DNA from: JAKLKS01 sp964370855
GTDB lineage: Bacteria; Planctomycetota; JAJSAM01; JAKLKS01
Direction: 5' to 3'
Assembly: GCA_964370855.1 (NCBI GenBank)
Contig: CAYJMF010000050.1
Coordinates: forward strand, 1-34,315
DNA: 34,315 nt
Shown in pieces: positions 1 to 6,335 of the stretch. A program made the position numbers and the translations under genes. The notes beneath the pieces were generated by a model that saw only the letters and a program-made list of their open reading frames with translations, was not told where the DNA came from and searched no databases. The stretch's first letter is position 1. The number at the start of each line of letters is the position of its first letter.

Positions 1-96
1 CACAGGGTGGAGGGGAAAATTCCCCGGTTCACCCGGGAGGGGAGCCCGGAGCGGGAGAACCGGGGAAATTTCCCCTCCACCCTGTGCCAGGCACCT
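1..96. repeat. Family-A long palindrome, copy A1 (left end cut by window)
   Basis: This is the partial first copy of a 106-bp palindromic repeat. The left arm begins at arm position 11, so about 10 bases lie outside the window. The right arm is 53-96 and ends in GTGCCAGGCACCT. It differs from copy A3 at one visible arm position (GGGAGAACC instead of GGGTGAACC). It sits 6 bp beyond the stop codon of the leftward methyltransferase gene, so it may act as a transcription-end hairpin for that gene. Confidence 0.9.
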
Positions 97-102
97 TTCC
101 CG

Positions 103-834
103 TCACCTCCCGTAGACGGAAACGCAGTTGCGGCTCTCCGCGGTGAAGGGGGCGCGATCCCACCCTCCCCACCGCTCCCGCAGGCGGAGCCCCGCCATCC
201 TCGCCATGAGGTCGAGTTCGCTCGGCCAGGCGTAGCGGCAGACGACGGGCGCAACCTGGACCCCCTCCGGGGAGAGCCGGACGTGGCTCTCCTCGAGGCG
301 TTGCGCGACGGGGTCGTGGCGGCCGACGTCGAGGGTGACGCTCCGGAGCTCGACGGCCTCGGCGTCCACGTACTGCCCGTCCCGGAGGCGGTGGAGCCAG
401 GCGGGGACGAAGGCCTCGACGACGAAGACGCCCCCCGGCTCGAGGCGGGCGGCCACGTTGGCGAAGCAGCGCACCTGGTCGTCCTGGGTGAGGAGGTTGA
501 AGAGGGTGTTGAAGACGAGGTACACGAGCCGGAAGGACCCGGGGACGCCGACCTCGGCGAAGTCCCCCATGGTCACCGGCAGGGCCGCCCCGCCGGGCTT
601 CGTCCGGAGGCGGGCGACCATGGCCGGGGAGAAGTCGATGCCGGAGACGGGGATCCCGCGGTCCGTCAGGGGCAGCGCGATGCGCCCCGTGCCGATGGCC
701 AGCTCCAGCGCGGCCCCTCCCCGGGCGAACCCCTCGAGGAAGGCCACCGTCGCCTCCTCGTCCCCGCGGAGGACGTCCTCGAAGGCCGCCTTCTCCCCGT
801 CGTCGAACGACCGGATCGGCTCGTAGCCCCTCAT
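103..834 (-). CDS. Class I SAM-dependent methyltransferase
   Basis: A 243-residue protein with a Rossmann-like methyltransferase fold. Motif I appears as LELAIGTGRIALPL around residues 43-56, followed by an acidic strand end (GIDFSPAM) where ribose of S-adenosylmethionine would bind. The GDFAEV and LEPGGVFVVEAF segments correspond to later motifs. The family (Methyltransf_25/11 type) methylates many small molecules, and nothing here identifies the substrate. The start is an ATG directly preceded by six G residues and a TATGAT hexamer, which looks like a leaderless promoter. The gene is closely boxed by repeat copies A1 (6 bp past the stop) and A2 (19 bp before the start), so it could be a passenger of that repeat family. 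It is complete, with no sign of decay. Confidence 0.85.
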   Translation of the reverse strand: MRGYEPIRSFDDGEKAAFEDVLRGDEEATVAFLEGFARGGAALELAIGTGRIALPLTDRGIPVSGIDFSPAMVARLRTKPGGAALPVTMGDFAEVGVPGSFRLVYLVFNTLFNLLTQDDQVRCFANVAARLEPGGVFVVEAFVPAWLHRLRDGQYVDAEAVELRSVTLDVGRHDPVAQRLEESHVRLSPEGVQVAPVVCRYAWPSELDLMARMAGLRLRERWGGWDRAPFTAESRNCVSVYGR

Positions 835-846
835 CCCCCCATCATA
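835..846 (-). promoter_or_regulatory. Leaderless -10 element of the methyltransferase gene
   Basis: On the minus strand TATGAT (846-841) is followed by six G residues and then the ATG at 834, placing a normal transcription start at the ATG. The matching -35 position falls inside repeat A2 and shows no TTGACA-like hexamer. Confidence 0.5.
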
Positions 847-853
847 GCGACTG

Positions 854-959
854 AGGTGCCTGGCACAGGGTGGAGGGGAAATTTCCCCGGTTCACCCTGG
901 AGGGGAGCCCGCAGCGGGTGAACCGGGGAATTTTCCTCTCCACACTGTGCCAGGCACCT
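854..959. repeat. Family-A long palindrome, copy A2 (overlaps end of HIT gene)
   Basis: This complete copy has a left arm 854-897, an 18-nt loop 898-915 and a right arm 916-959. About 41 of 44 arm positions pair. Each arm holds two smaller palindromes: GTGCCTGGCAC at the tip and GGGGAAATTTCCCC further in. The loop has the same orientation as in A3. The copy lies between the methyltransferase promoter and the 3' end of the HIT gene, and it supplies that gene's last codons and its stop. Confidence 0.95.
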
Positions 960-1371
960 CCCTCCGCAGGGCGAGGGCCTGCCGCCTGCGCTCCTCCCGG
1001 TCGAGCGTCTCGCCCGCCGGGTCCGGCATCCGGAACCCGTCCCCGGCGCCGCGGGGCACGACGTGCACGTGCAGGTGGGAGATGATCTGATCCGGGGCGT
1101 CCTCGTTCTGGAAGAGGGTGGTCCCCGTCGCACCGAAGGCCCGGCGCTGCGCGAGGCCCACGCGCCCGGCGAGGGCGAAGAGTTCCTGGAGCACGGGCGG
1201 CTCCGCGTCGGCCAACCGCACGACGTGGGCCGTCGGCAGGACCAGCGCGTGGCCGCGGTTGAGCCGGCGCTGCTTCAGCGCCGGGACGACGAAGGCGGCG
1301 GCCGTCCGCACGACGACGAGGTCGGCATCCTCGCGGCCCGAGGCGATTTCGCAGAACGGGCAGGGGTCCAT
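892..1371 (-). CDS. HIT-family (histidine triad) nucleotide-binding protein
   Basis: A 159-residue HIT protein, a family of nucleotide hydrolases and transferases acting on phosphoramidates or dinucleoside polyphosphates. The N-terminus has CPFCEIASG, the usual zinc-type pair in Hint/Fhit-like members. The catalytic triad motif is HLHVHVVPR at about residues 97-105, preceded by LFQNEDAPDQIISH. The start ATG fits the MDPCPFC beginning and has a GATACT hexamer 7 nt upstream. The last 22 codons, from GAGGTGCCT onward, lie entirely inside palindrome A2. The tail EVPGTVWRGKFPGSP and the stop TGA are therefore repeat-encoded, and the original C-terminus was evidently replaced when A2 arrived. The conserved core ends before that point, so activity may survive. 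The substrate is unknown. Confidence 0.88.
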   Translation of the reverse strand: MDPCPFCEIASGREDADLVVVRTAAAFVVPALKQRRLNRGHALVLPTAHVVRLADAEPPVLQELFALAGRVGLAQRRAFGATGTTLFQNEDAPDQIISHLHVHVVPRGAGDGFRMPDPAGETLDREERRRQALALRREVPGTVWRGKFPGSPAAGSPPG

Positions 1372-1378
1372 GGGCGGG

Positions 1379-1384
1379 AGTATC
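1379..1384 (-). promoter_or_regulatory. Probable leaderless -10 of the HIT gene
   Basis: GATACT on the minus strand ends 7 nt before the ATG at 1371. No Shine-Dalgarno lies between them. Confidence 0.4.
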
Positions 1385-1430
1385 CGCCATCGGCGGGGTT
1401 CGCAGCGACATTCCGGGGGAATCCGCCGGG

Positions 1431-2783
1431 CTACGGGAGGCGGCGCATGGGCACGTCCAGCGTCACCTCGGGAATGTCCTGGACCTCGAACCCGTGGACG
1501 CGGACGACCTCGAAGCCCGGGGAGCGGACCGTGAGGTCGTACCGCCCGGGCCAGGCCGAGAGGATCGTCGAGAGGAGCGGGTCCGTCGAGGACGCCCCGT
1601 GGCCGAGGCGCTCCGGCTCGGGGGTCCCCTCCTCCCGGAGCCCGTACTCGGCCTTCCCCACGTCCACGGGCCTGCCCGTGGCGGCATCCACGAAGCGCAG
1701 GACGACCCTCGCCTCCGTCCGGACGACCACCCGGAGGTCCCTCGTCCCGACCTCGACGTCCTCGGCCAGGCCCCGCCAGGAGCGCCCCGTGCCCCCCGCC
1801 GGCCCGTCGACGCAGACGTCCACCGCGCCCTCGCCGAGATCGGCGAACTCGAACCTCCCGCCGCCGTCGGTGCGGGCCCGGGGCGCCCGGTCGATCGGTC
1901 CGGCCACCCCGAGGAGCACGAGCGGCAGATCGGGGACGGGGACCCCGGCGCCGTCCACCACGATCCCGGACAGGCTCCCTCCGCGACGGAAGACGAGGTC
2001 CCCCGCGTCCGTCGGATCCTCCACCGAGTCCGGCAGTGGAACGGTCCTCCGCGGGAATCCGGGCGCCTCGATGACGAGGTTGAAGGCACGCACCGGGCCG
2101 TGGCGCGGGGTCCGGAACCGCCCGTCCGCGCCGGCCTCCGTGGGCCATGTGGTCTCGGATCCGTACCAGAGCAGGACGACGGTCCCCGGGATCGGGCCTC
2201 CGTACTCGTCGAGGACGCGGCCGACGACGGCCCGGCCCGGCTCGACGACGACCTCGAGCCCGGCCTCCTCGTCGTACTCCCCGGGCTTCACGATCCTCAA
2301 GGCCTCGACGAACCCGTCGGCCGTCGTGGCGACCCCGAACCCCTTCGTGGCGAGACCCCGGTCGATGACGAGTTCGAAGGCGCCGTCCGCACCGGACACC
2401 CCCAGGATCGTCGACCAGCGGATGTCGGGCTCCGTCCCGGACCAGGCGCGGAGCTCGATTCCCGCCCCGGCCACTCCCGTGCGCCCCTCGTCCACCACGC
2501 GGCCGTGGATCCGGATCCCGGTCGACGGGACGGGATCTCCGACGGCGGGGGGATCCGCCGGCGGGACGGCCTCCCCGCGGATTTCCGGCGCGGCCGCCTC
2601 GCCCGCCGGGGTCCCGGGTTCCGGATTCGGGGAGCCCCGGGGCGGCGGCTCCCTCCCGGACCCGGGACCCGCGGGGAGCGGGCCCGGGCCGTCGGGCCCG
2701 CCGCAGGACCGCGCCAGCAGCGCCAGGGCGATCAGGATCGCGGCGATGGCGAAGGCGGCCGCGGCCCGTGGTCCCCGCTTCAT
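1431..2783 (-). CDS. Membrane-anchored protein with carboxypeptidase-regulatory-like repeats
   Basis: 450 residues. After a short basic start there is one hydrophobic segment (about residues 8-26), then a Pro/Gly-rich linker to about residue 90. A series of beta-sandwich domains of the CarboxypepD_reg type follows. Each opens with a characteristic strand: IHGRVVDEGRTGVAGAGIEL, then VGRVLDEYGGPIPGTVVLL, then LSGIVVDGAGVPVPDLPLVL. The C-terminal part ends in YDLTVRSPGFEVVRVHGFEV, another such unit. These domains are typical of surface or periplasmic proteins in planctomycetes and related bacteria. They are binding or structural modules, not peptidases. SCGG after the membrane segment is a poor lipobox, so a membrane anchor is more likely than a lipoprotein. 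A leaderless-type promoter precedes it. The partner is unknown. Confidence 0.8.
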   Translation of the reverse strand: MKRGPRAAAAFAIAAILIALALLARSCGGPDGPGPLPAGPGSGREPPPRGSPNPEPGTPAGEAAAPEIRGEAVPPADPPAVGDPVPSTGIRIHGRVVDEGRTGVAGAGIELRAWSGTEPDIRWSTILGVSGADGAFELVIDRGLATKGFGVATTADGFVEALRIVKPGEYDEEAGLEVVVEPGRAVVGRVLDEYGGPIPGTVVLLWYGSETTWPTEAGADGRFRTPRHGPVRAFNLVIEAPGFPRRTVPLPDSVEDPTDAGDLVFRRGGSLSGIVVDGAGVPVPDLPLVLLGVAGPIDRAPRARTDGGGRFEFADLGEGAVDVCVDGPAGGTGRSWRGLAEDVEVGTRDLRVVVRTEARVVLRFVDAATGRPVDVGKAEYGLREEGTPEPERLGHGASSTDPLLSTILSAWPGRYDLTVRSPGFEVVRVHGFEVQDIPEVTLDVPMRRLP

Positions 2784-2789
2784 CCCGGG

Positions 2790-2795
2790 AGTCTA
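2790..2795 (-). promoter_or_regulatory. Leaderless -10 of the carboxypeptidase-regulatory-like gene
   Basis: TAGACT on the minus strand is followed by CCCGGG and the ATG at 2783. No ribosome-binding site is present. Confidence 0.5.
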
Positions 2796-2833
2796 GCGCG
2801 GACCCGGGAAACGCGGCTCCCGGCGGCACCTTC

Positions 2834-3298
2834 TCACGCGAGGGTGCGCGTGAAGAAGAACTTCGTGTGCCCCTCCCCGACCCGGTGCTCGAAGGTCCCC
2901 GCGACGGCGTAGCCGAGCCTCTCGTAGAAGCCCGGCGCCTGGAAGTCCGTCGTGTCCAGGGCCGCGTAGCGGCAGCCGCGGAGGACGGCCTCCGATTCCG
3001 CCGCGCGGACGAGCCGCCGCCCGATCCCGCGCCGGCGCTCCCCGGCGCGGACCGCCAGGATCTCGATGTCGAGCCACGCGAGGCAGGTCGAGCCGATGAG
3101 CCCGCCCGCGATCCCCCCGGCGGCGTCGTAGGCGACCACGTGGAGCGCCCTCGGCCCGTTCGCGGGCAGATCGCGCAGGGCGAAGTAGGCCGGGTTCGCG
3201 GCCCGGTTGAAGGCGCGCAGCTCCGAGCGGATCGCCTCGAGATCCGGCTCCGCGGCGGCGCCGGGGTGGGTGACGATGCGGACCTCGGGTTCGGGCAC
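2834..3298 (-). CDS. GNAT-family N-acetyltransferase
   Basis: 154 residues. The acetyl-CoA-binding motif A is clear: LAVRAGERRRGIGRRLVRAAE (R-x-x-G-x-G pattern), preceded by strand CLAWLDIEI and followed by ALDTTDFQAPGFYERLGYAVAGTFE, the usual beta-bulge and C-terminal helix of GNATs. The acceptor substrate cannot be told. GTG at 3298 is chosen as start because it begins VPEPEVRIVTH just before the first fold strand and has TATCCT 8 nt upstream. In-frame sequence further upstream has no good start. The gene stands alone between the PRC-barrel gene and the carboxypeptidase-regulatory-like gene, all leftward. Confidence 0.82.
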   Translation of the reverse strand: MPEPEVRIVTHPGAAAEPDLEAIRSELRAFNRAANPAYFALRDLPANGPRALHVVAYDAAGGIAGGLIGSTCLAWLDIEILAVRAGERRRGIGRRLVRAAESEAVLRGCRYAALDTTDFQAPGFYERLGYAVAGTFEHRVGEGHTKFFFTRTLA

Positions 3299-3306
3299 GG
3301 GGAACG

Positions 3307-3312
3307 AGGATA
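3307..3312 (-). promoter_or_regulatory. Probable leaderless -10 of the GNAT gene at 2834-3298
   Basis: TATCCT on the minus strand ends 8 nt before the GTG start. This supports the chosen start, which lacks a Shine-Dalgarno. Confidence 0.4.
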
Positions 3313-3412
3313 CCGCCTTCCCCCCCCGGTCCGGCCTGCCCTGCGCGCGAAACCACGCCCCCCGGGTGGAGGTGCAGACCGTCGGGACCCCGTCCACCTC
3401 CACGGTGGGATT

Positions 3413-3442
3413 CCCCGGCCGCCGGCGGGCCGGCGGCCGGGG
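3413..3442 (-). terminator. Strong stem-loop after the PRC-barrel gene
   Basis: A perfect 13-bp inverted repeat (CCCCGGCCGCCGG and its complement) surrounds a 4-nt loop. It lies 20 nt beyond the stop of the leftward PRC-barrel gene. There is no T-tract, so intrinsic termination is plausible but not assured. Confidence 0.55.
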
Positions 3443-3462
3443 ATCGAAGTCCCTTGCGCCTC

Positions 3463-3825
3463 CTACCAGTAAGGCTTGATCTGGTAGTAGTCGTAGATGG
3501 AGCCGCCCCACTTGCGGTCGGCGAAGTCGGGCCAGTTGGACTTGTCGAAGCCCGGAGCGTCCTTGAGGCGCTCCTTGGTCGTGTTGAGCACGAAGGAAGA
3601 CGGCTCCGTGAGGTGGGACCGGAGCGCGGTCCACGGGAGCGCGAAGAGCTTGTCGCCGACGCCGAAGGCGCCGCCGAAGCCGAGGACGGCGTAGGCCACC
3701 CGCCCCGTCTCGGTGTCGATCATGATCTCCTTGATGTCGCCGAGGTGCTCCCCGTCCGTGTTCTTGACGCTTCCGCCCGACAGCTTGGAAGCGGAGATGA
3801 CGTGTCCGACAGTCGGCTGGCTCAT
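3463..3825 (-). CDS. PRC-barrel domain protein
   Basis: 120 residues forming essentially one PRC-barrel, the small beta-barrel shared by the photosynthetic reaction-centre H subunit and the RNA-processing protein RimM. The N-terminal half matches well: VISASKLSGGSVKNTDGEHLG, then IKEIMIDTETGRVAYAVLGFGG, then KLFALPWTALR. The C-terminal part (KSNWPDFADRKWGGSIYDYY) is the tail often seen in stand-alone stress-type PRC-barrel proteins. MSQPTVGH is taken as the start because AGGAGG lies 7 nt upstream. An upstream in-frame ATG at 3894 lacks such a site. It is a soluble cytoplasmic protein of unknown binding partner, and its gene is transcribed alone, ending at the 3413-3442 stem-loop. Confidence 0.82.
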   Translation of the reverse strand: MSQPTVGHVISASKLSGGSVKNTDGEHLGDIKEIMIDTETGRVAYAVLGFGGAFGVGDKLFALPWTALRSHLTEPSSFVLNTTKERLKDAPGFDKSNWPDFADRKWGGSIYDYYQIKPYW

Positions 3826-3943
3826 GGACTCCTCCTGGTGGGCGACGCCCCGGGACCCGCGACGCGGGTCCCCGGTGCATCGATGAGGACGCACTGTAGG
3901 GGTTCCGCCGGCGACCCGCCCATGGGGTGGATCCCTACGACCG

Positions 3944-4049
3944 AGGTGCCTGGCACAGGGTGGAGGGGAAAATTCCCCGGTTCACCCGGGAGGGGAGCCC
4001 GGAGCGGGTGAACCGGGGAAATTTCCCCTCCACCCTGTGCCAGGCACCT
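3944..4049. repeat. Family-A long palindrome, copy A3 (best-preserved)
   Basis: Left arm 3944-3987, 18-nt loop 3988-4005, right arm 4006-4049, with 43 of 44 arm positions complementary. It lies between the 3' end of the SanA-like gene and the PRC-barrel gene. Its terminal base is the last base of the SanA-like stop codon. It explains most of the 223-bp gap between those genes. Nothing else is evident in the remaining 118 bp except the AGGAGG of the PRC-barrel gene. Confidence 0.95.
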
Positions 4050-4705
4050 CAGTCCAGGGCGACCTCCACCCGGGGTCCGAGGATCCAGGGGCGCCGATCG
4101 AGGGCGACGTCGAGGACCGCCTTCGCCCGGGCGAGGGTCTCGCGGAGGCGGACGGGAAGGTGGAACCGCCGCCGCGCGTCGGAGGCGGCCACGCCCTCCG
4201 CCTCCAGTCCCGCCGCCCGCGCGAGGTAGAGGGCGCGCTCGAGGTGGAAGCGCTGCGAAACCAGGAGGACGCGACGCTGTCCGAAGACGGGGCCGGCGCG
4301 GCCGATGCTGTCGAGGGTGCTCCTCCCCGCGAAGTCGCAGGTGACGGCCGACGCCGGCACTCCGCGGGCGACGAGGCCGTCCCGCATGGAGGAGGGCTCG
4401 TCGTAGCCCTCCCGGGAGTTGTCCCCGCTGAGGAGGAAGCCCCGGACCCTGCCCGACCTCCACAGCGCCGCCGCGGTGTCGAGGCGGTTCTCGAAGAAGT
4501 CGTTGCCCCGGCCGCCGGCCCCCGGGCTCGTGCCGAGGACGAGGGCGACGTCCGCGGAGGGGGCCGCGTCCACGGTGTGGATGCGGCCCTCCCCCGCCGC
4601 GGCCACGGTGGCGTCGGCCCACAGGAGGAGCCCGCCCCCGAGGAGCGCCGCCGCGGCCGCCGCCGCGAGGAGGCGGCGGCGCCGTCGCACCCGTTTCGTG
4701 ATCAT
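4049..4705 (-). CDS. SanA/YdcF-like DUF218 membrane protein
   Basis: 218 residues. A basic start and one hydrophobic segment (about residues 12-32) anchor an extracytoplasmic DUF218 domain. The domain is recognised by the order VALVLGTSPG, NDFFENRLDTAAALWRSGRV, FLLSGDN..GYDEPSSMRDGLVARGVP, CDFAGRSTLDSIGRAGPVFG and LLVSQRFHLERALYLARAAG. This order is that of SanA, the E. coli envelope-barrier protein linked to vancomycin exclusion. The biochemical activity of this branch is not settled. The ATG at 4705 is preferred over the GTG at 4711 because GGAGGAG sits about 10 nt upstream of the ATG but only 3 nt from the GTG. The stop codon TGA ends on the first base of palindrome A3. Confidence 0.83.
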   Translation of the reverse strand: MITKRVRRRRRLLAAAAAAALLGGGLLLWADATVAAAGEGRIHTVDAAPSADVALVLGTSPGAGGRGNDFFENRLDTAAALWRSGRVRGFLLSGDNSREGYDEPSSMRDGLVARGVPASAVTCDFAGRSTLDSIGRAGPVFGQRRVLLVSQRFHLERALYLARAAGLEAEGVAASDARRRFHLPVRLRETLARAKAVLDVALDRRPWILGPRVEVALD

Positions 4706-4831
4706 GTCCACCGGCTCCTCCTCGCCCGGAGACGCCCCGGATCCCGTTCATCGGAGTCGGGGGCCGAGGTCCTTGAGGGGAAGTCCGGCTCTTCCCCCGG
4801 CGAGGGGCCGGTGAATTCCCCGCCCTCCTGC

Positions 4832-4837
4832 TACAGT
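4832..4837 (+). promoter_or_regulatory. Leaderless -10 of the RimJ/RimL-type acetyltransferase gene
   Basis: TACAGT is followed by CCCGCC and the ATG at 4844, with no Shine-Dalgarno. Position and spacing match a leaderless start. Confidence 0.5.
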
Positions 4838-4843
4838 CCCGCC

Positions 4844-5359
4844 ATGGAGCCGGTGTTCCGGGAGATCGACGCGACCCTCGAGTCCGGGGAGCTCTCCGCG
4901 TTCCTCTGCGCCCACGAGTGGCCCTTCCACGGGCGGCGCCGCCTCACGCCGGCGCTCGTAGGGGAGATGTCCTTCGCCCCGCCTTCCACACGCTCCTTCT
5001 GGATCGACGTCGAGGGCCGCCACGCCGGGCTCCTCCGCGTGCAGGACCTCGAGGACATCGGACCCGGGAGCCCGATCCTCGACCTCCGCATCGCCCCGGA
5101 GTTCCGCGGCCGGGGGATCGGCCGGCGCGCCGTGGCCTTCGCCGTCGCGACGGTGTTCCGGGAATACCCCGACGCCCACCGAATCGAGGCGACGACCCGT
5201 GCCGAGAATCTCGCCATGCGCCGGGTCCTCGAACTCTGCGGCTTCCGGCAGGAGGGGCTCCTGCGGGAGACGTGGCGGGACGAGACGGGCGTGCGGTGGG
5301 ACACCGCGCTGTACGGCCTGCTTCGCAGCGACCTCGCGCACGCGGGGGGCGCCTCCTGA
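4844..5359 (+). CDS. GNAT acetyltransferase, RimJ/RimL-like
   Basis: 171 residues. The acetyl-CoA site is DLRIAPEFRGRGIGRRAVAFAV (R-G-x-G-I-G pattern, about residues 82-103). It is followed by RIEATTRAENLAMRRVLELCGFRQEGLLRE, the hallmark of RimJ/RimL-type N-acetyltransferases that modify ribosomal-protein N-termini or small amines. The C-terminal WDTALYGLLRSD also fits. The acceptor here is unknown. The gene is rightward, divergent from the SanA-like gene (132 bp between) and convergent with the VOC gene. Its promoter looks leaderless. It is unrelated in sequence to the GNAT at 2834-3298 beyond the fold. Confidence 0.83.
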   Translation: MEPVFREIDATLESGELSAFLCAHEWPFHGRRRLTPALVGEMSFAPPSTRSFWIDVEGRHAGLLRVQDLEDIGPGSPILDLRIAPEFRGRGIGRRAVAFAVATVFREYPDAHRIEATTRAENLAMRRVLELCGFRQEGLLRETWRDETGVRWDTALYGLLRSDLAHAGGAS

Positions 5360-5416
5360 AGGGGCCCTCCGGTGCATCGCCGCTCGTCGGCGGGGAAGGG
5401 CTCCCCGTCACCCCCG

Positions 5417-6226
5417 TCACCCCCGGTAGAGCCGCTCCGGCGGCGTCGTGTCGAGGAACACCGGCCTCCCGTCGGGGTCCTCGACGAGGAGGGACTCCCC
5501 CCCGTCGGGGGCGCGGACGACGCCCTTCCCGAGGGGAATCCCCCGCTCCTCGAGCACGCCGGCGATGGCGGCGACGTTGCCGCCGCGGAAGTTGATCGTG
5601 TCCCGGGGGATCATCCCCCGGAAGAGGGAGAGGTGGGTCGTGGCCGCCCGCTCCCCGGACCGCAGCGGGTGATCGGTCCTGCCCAGGATGGCCCACCCCC
5701 GCGCCGGCTCGCCGCCGGCGGGCACCATCCCGAGGGACTCGTAGTACGCCTTCGTCGCGCCGAGGTCCCCGCAGGCGAAGCACCAGGTCAGGTTCCCGAG
5801 GTCCATCCCCTCCCCGGAGTGGAGGTCCCCGGGGAACGGCACGGTGAGCGCCCGCCCCGTGCCGTAGTCGGCGTGCTCCTCCGGGGAGGAATCGAAGAAC
5901 ACCTCGCGCCCGTCGGGATCCCGGTATGTGACGCTCCACGGCCCGCGATCCGCGTCCACGGCGAGGCCCCGCTCCTCCAGCGCCCGGCGGATCGCCGGCA
6001 CGTCGCCGCCGCGGAAGTTCACGAGGTCCCGCGGGATGTGCCCCTGGAAGAGGTGGATCTCCGCGGCGCGGCTCCGGAGCATCGCCCACCCCCGTGCCGG
6101 CTCCCCGCCGAACACCGCGAGGTCGAGCTTTCCGTACCAGTCGATGCAGGCCCGGAGGTCGGCCACCGCGAGGCAGGGGACCAGCCACCCGAGGGGAGGC
6201 TTCTCGGAGGGGTGGATGCAGGGCAT
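5417..6226 (-). CDS. Tandem VOC (glyoxalase/dioxygenase-fold) protein
   Basis: 269 residues with two vicinal-oxygen-chelate modules. Module 1 (about residues 12-112) opens LGWLVPCLAVADLRACIDWYGKLD and closes DPDGREVFFDSSPEE. Module 2 (about 138-262) opens LTWCFACGDLGATKAYYESLGM and closes DPDGRPVFLDTTPPE. The middles are clearly duplicated: VNFRGGDVPAIRRALEERG against INFRGGNVAAIAGVLEERG. Both share a PARGWA.L segment. VOC proteins include glyoxalase I, extradiol dioxygenases and antibiotic-binding proteins; this one cannot be assigned a substrate. The ATG at 6226 has GGGAGGA about 5 nt upstream, and a possible -10 (TACCCT) lies near 6259-6264. Confidence 0.8.
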   Translation of the reverse strand: MPCIHPSEKPPLGWLVPCLAVADLRACIDWYGKLDLAVFGGEPARGWAMLRSRAAEIHLFQGHIPRDLVNFRGGDVPAIRRALEERGLAVDADRGPWSVTYRDPDGREVFFDSSPEEHADYGTGRALTVPFPGDLHSGEGMDLGNLTWCFACGDLGATKAYYESLGMVPAGGEPARGWAILGRTDHPLRSGERAATTHLSLFRGMIPRDTINFRGGNVAAIAGVLEERGIPLGKGVVRAPDGGESLLVEDPDGRPVFLDTTPPERLYRG

Positions 6227-6322
6227 GGGGTCCTCCCGTGTTCCGGCGCAGGGACGGCAGGGTAGCGCGGGGAGCCGCCGGAGTTCCACCCTCCCCTCCT
6301 CTCCCGAATCACCTCCCGGCGC

Positions 6323-6328
6323 TACACT
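6323..6328 (+). promoter_or_regulatory. Leaderless -10 of the helicase gene
   Basis: TACACT is followed by CCTCCCC and the ATG at 6336. The pyrimidine-rich gap excludes a Shine-Dalgarno. Confidence 0.5.
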
Positions 6329-6335
6329 CCTCCCC

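Noticed and set aside
7..921. Long rightward open frames across 1-2900, including one of 304 codons
   Set aside because: They lie opposite clear leftward genes and have biased, repeat-poor composition. High GC leaves few stops in antisense frames.
3413..3480. tRNA-like T-arm (ACTTCGATCCCC) near the PRC-barrel gene
   Set aside because: The flanking stems do not pair as a T-arm, and no anticodon arm or acceptor stem can be drawn. It is the edge of a hairpin.
1..4049. Family-A copies as a CRISPR array
   Set aside because: Copies are 106 bp, palindromic and kilobases apart, with genes rather than uniform spacers between them.
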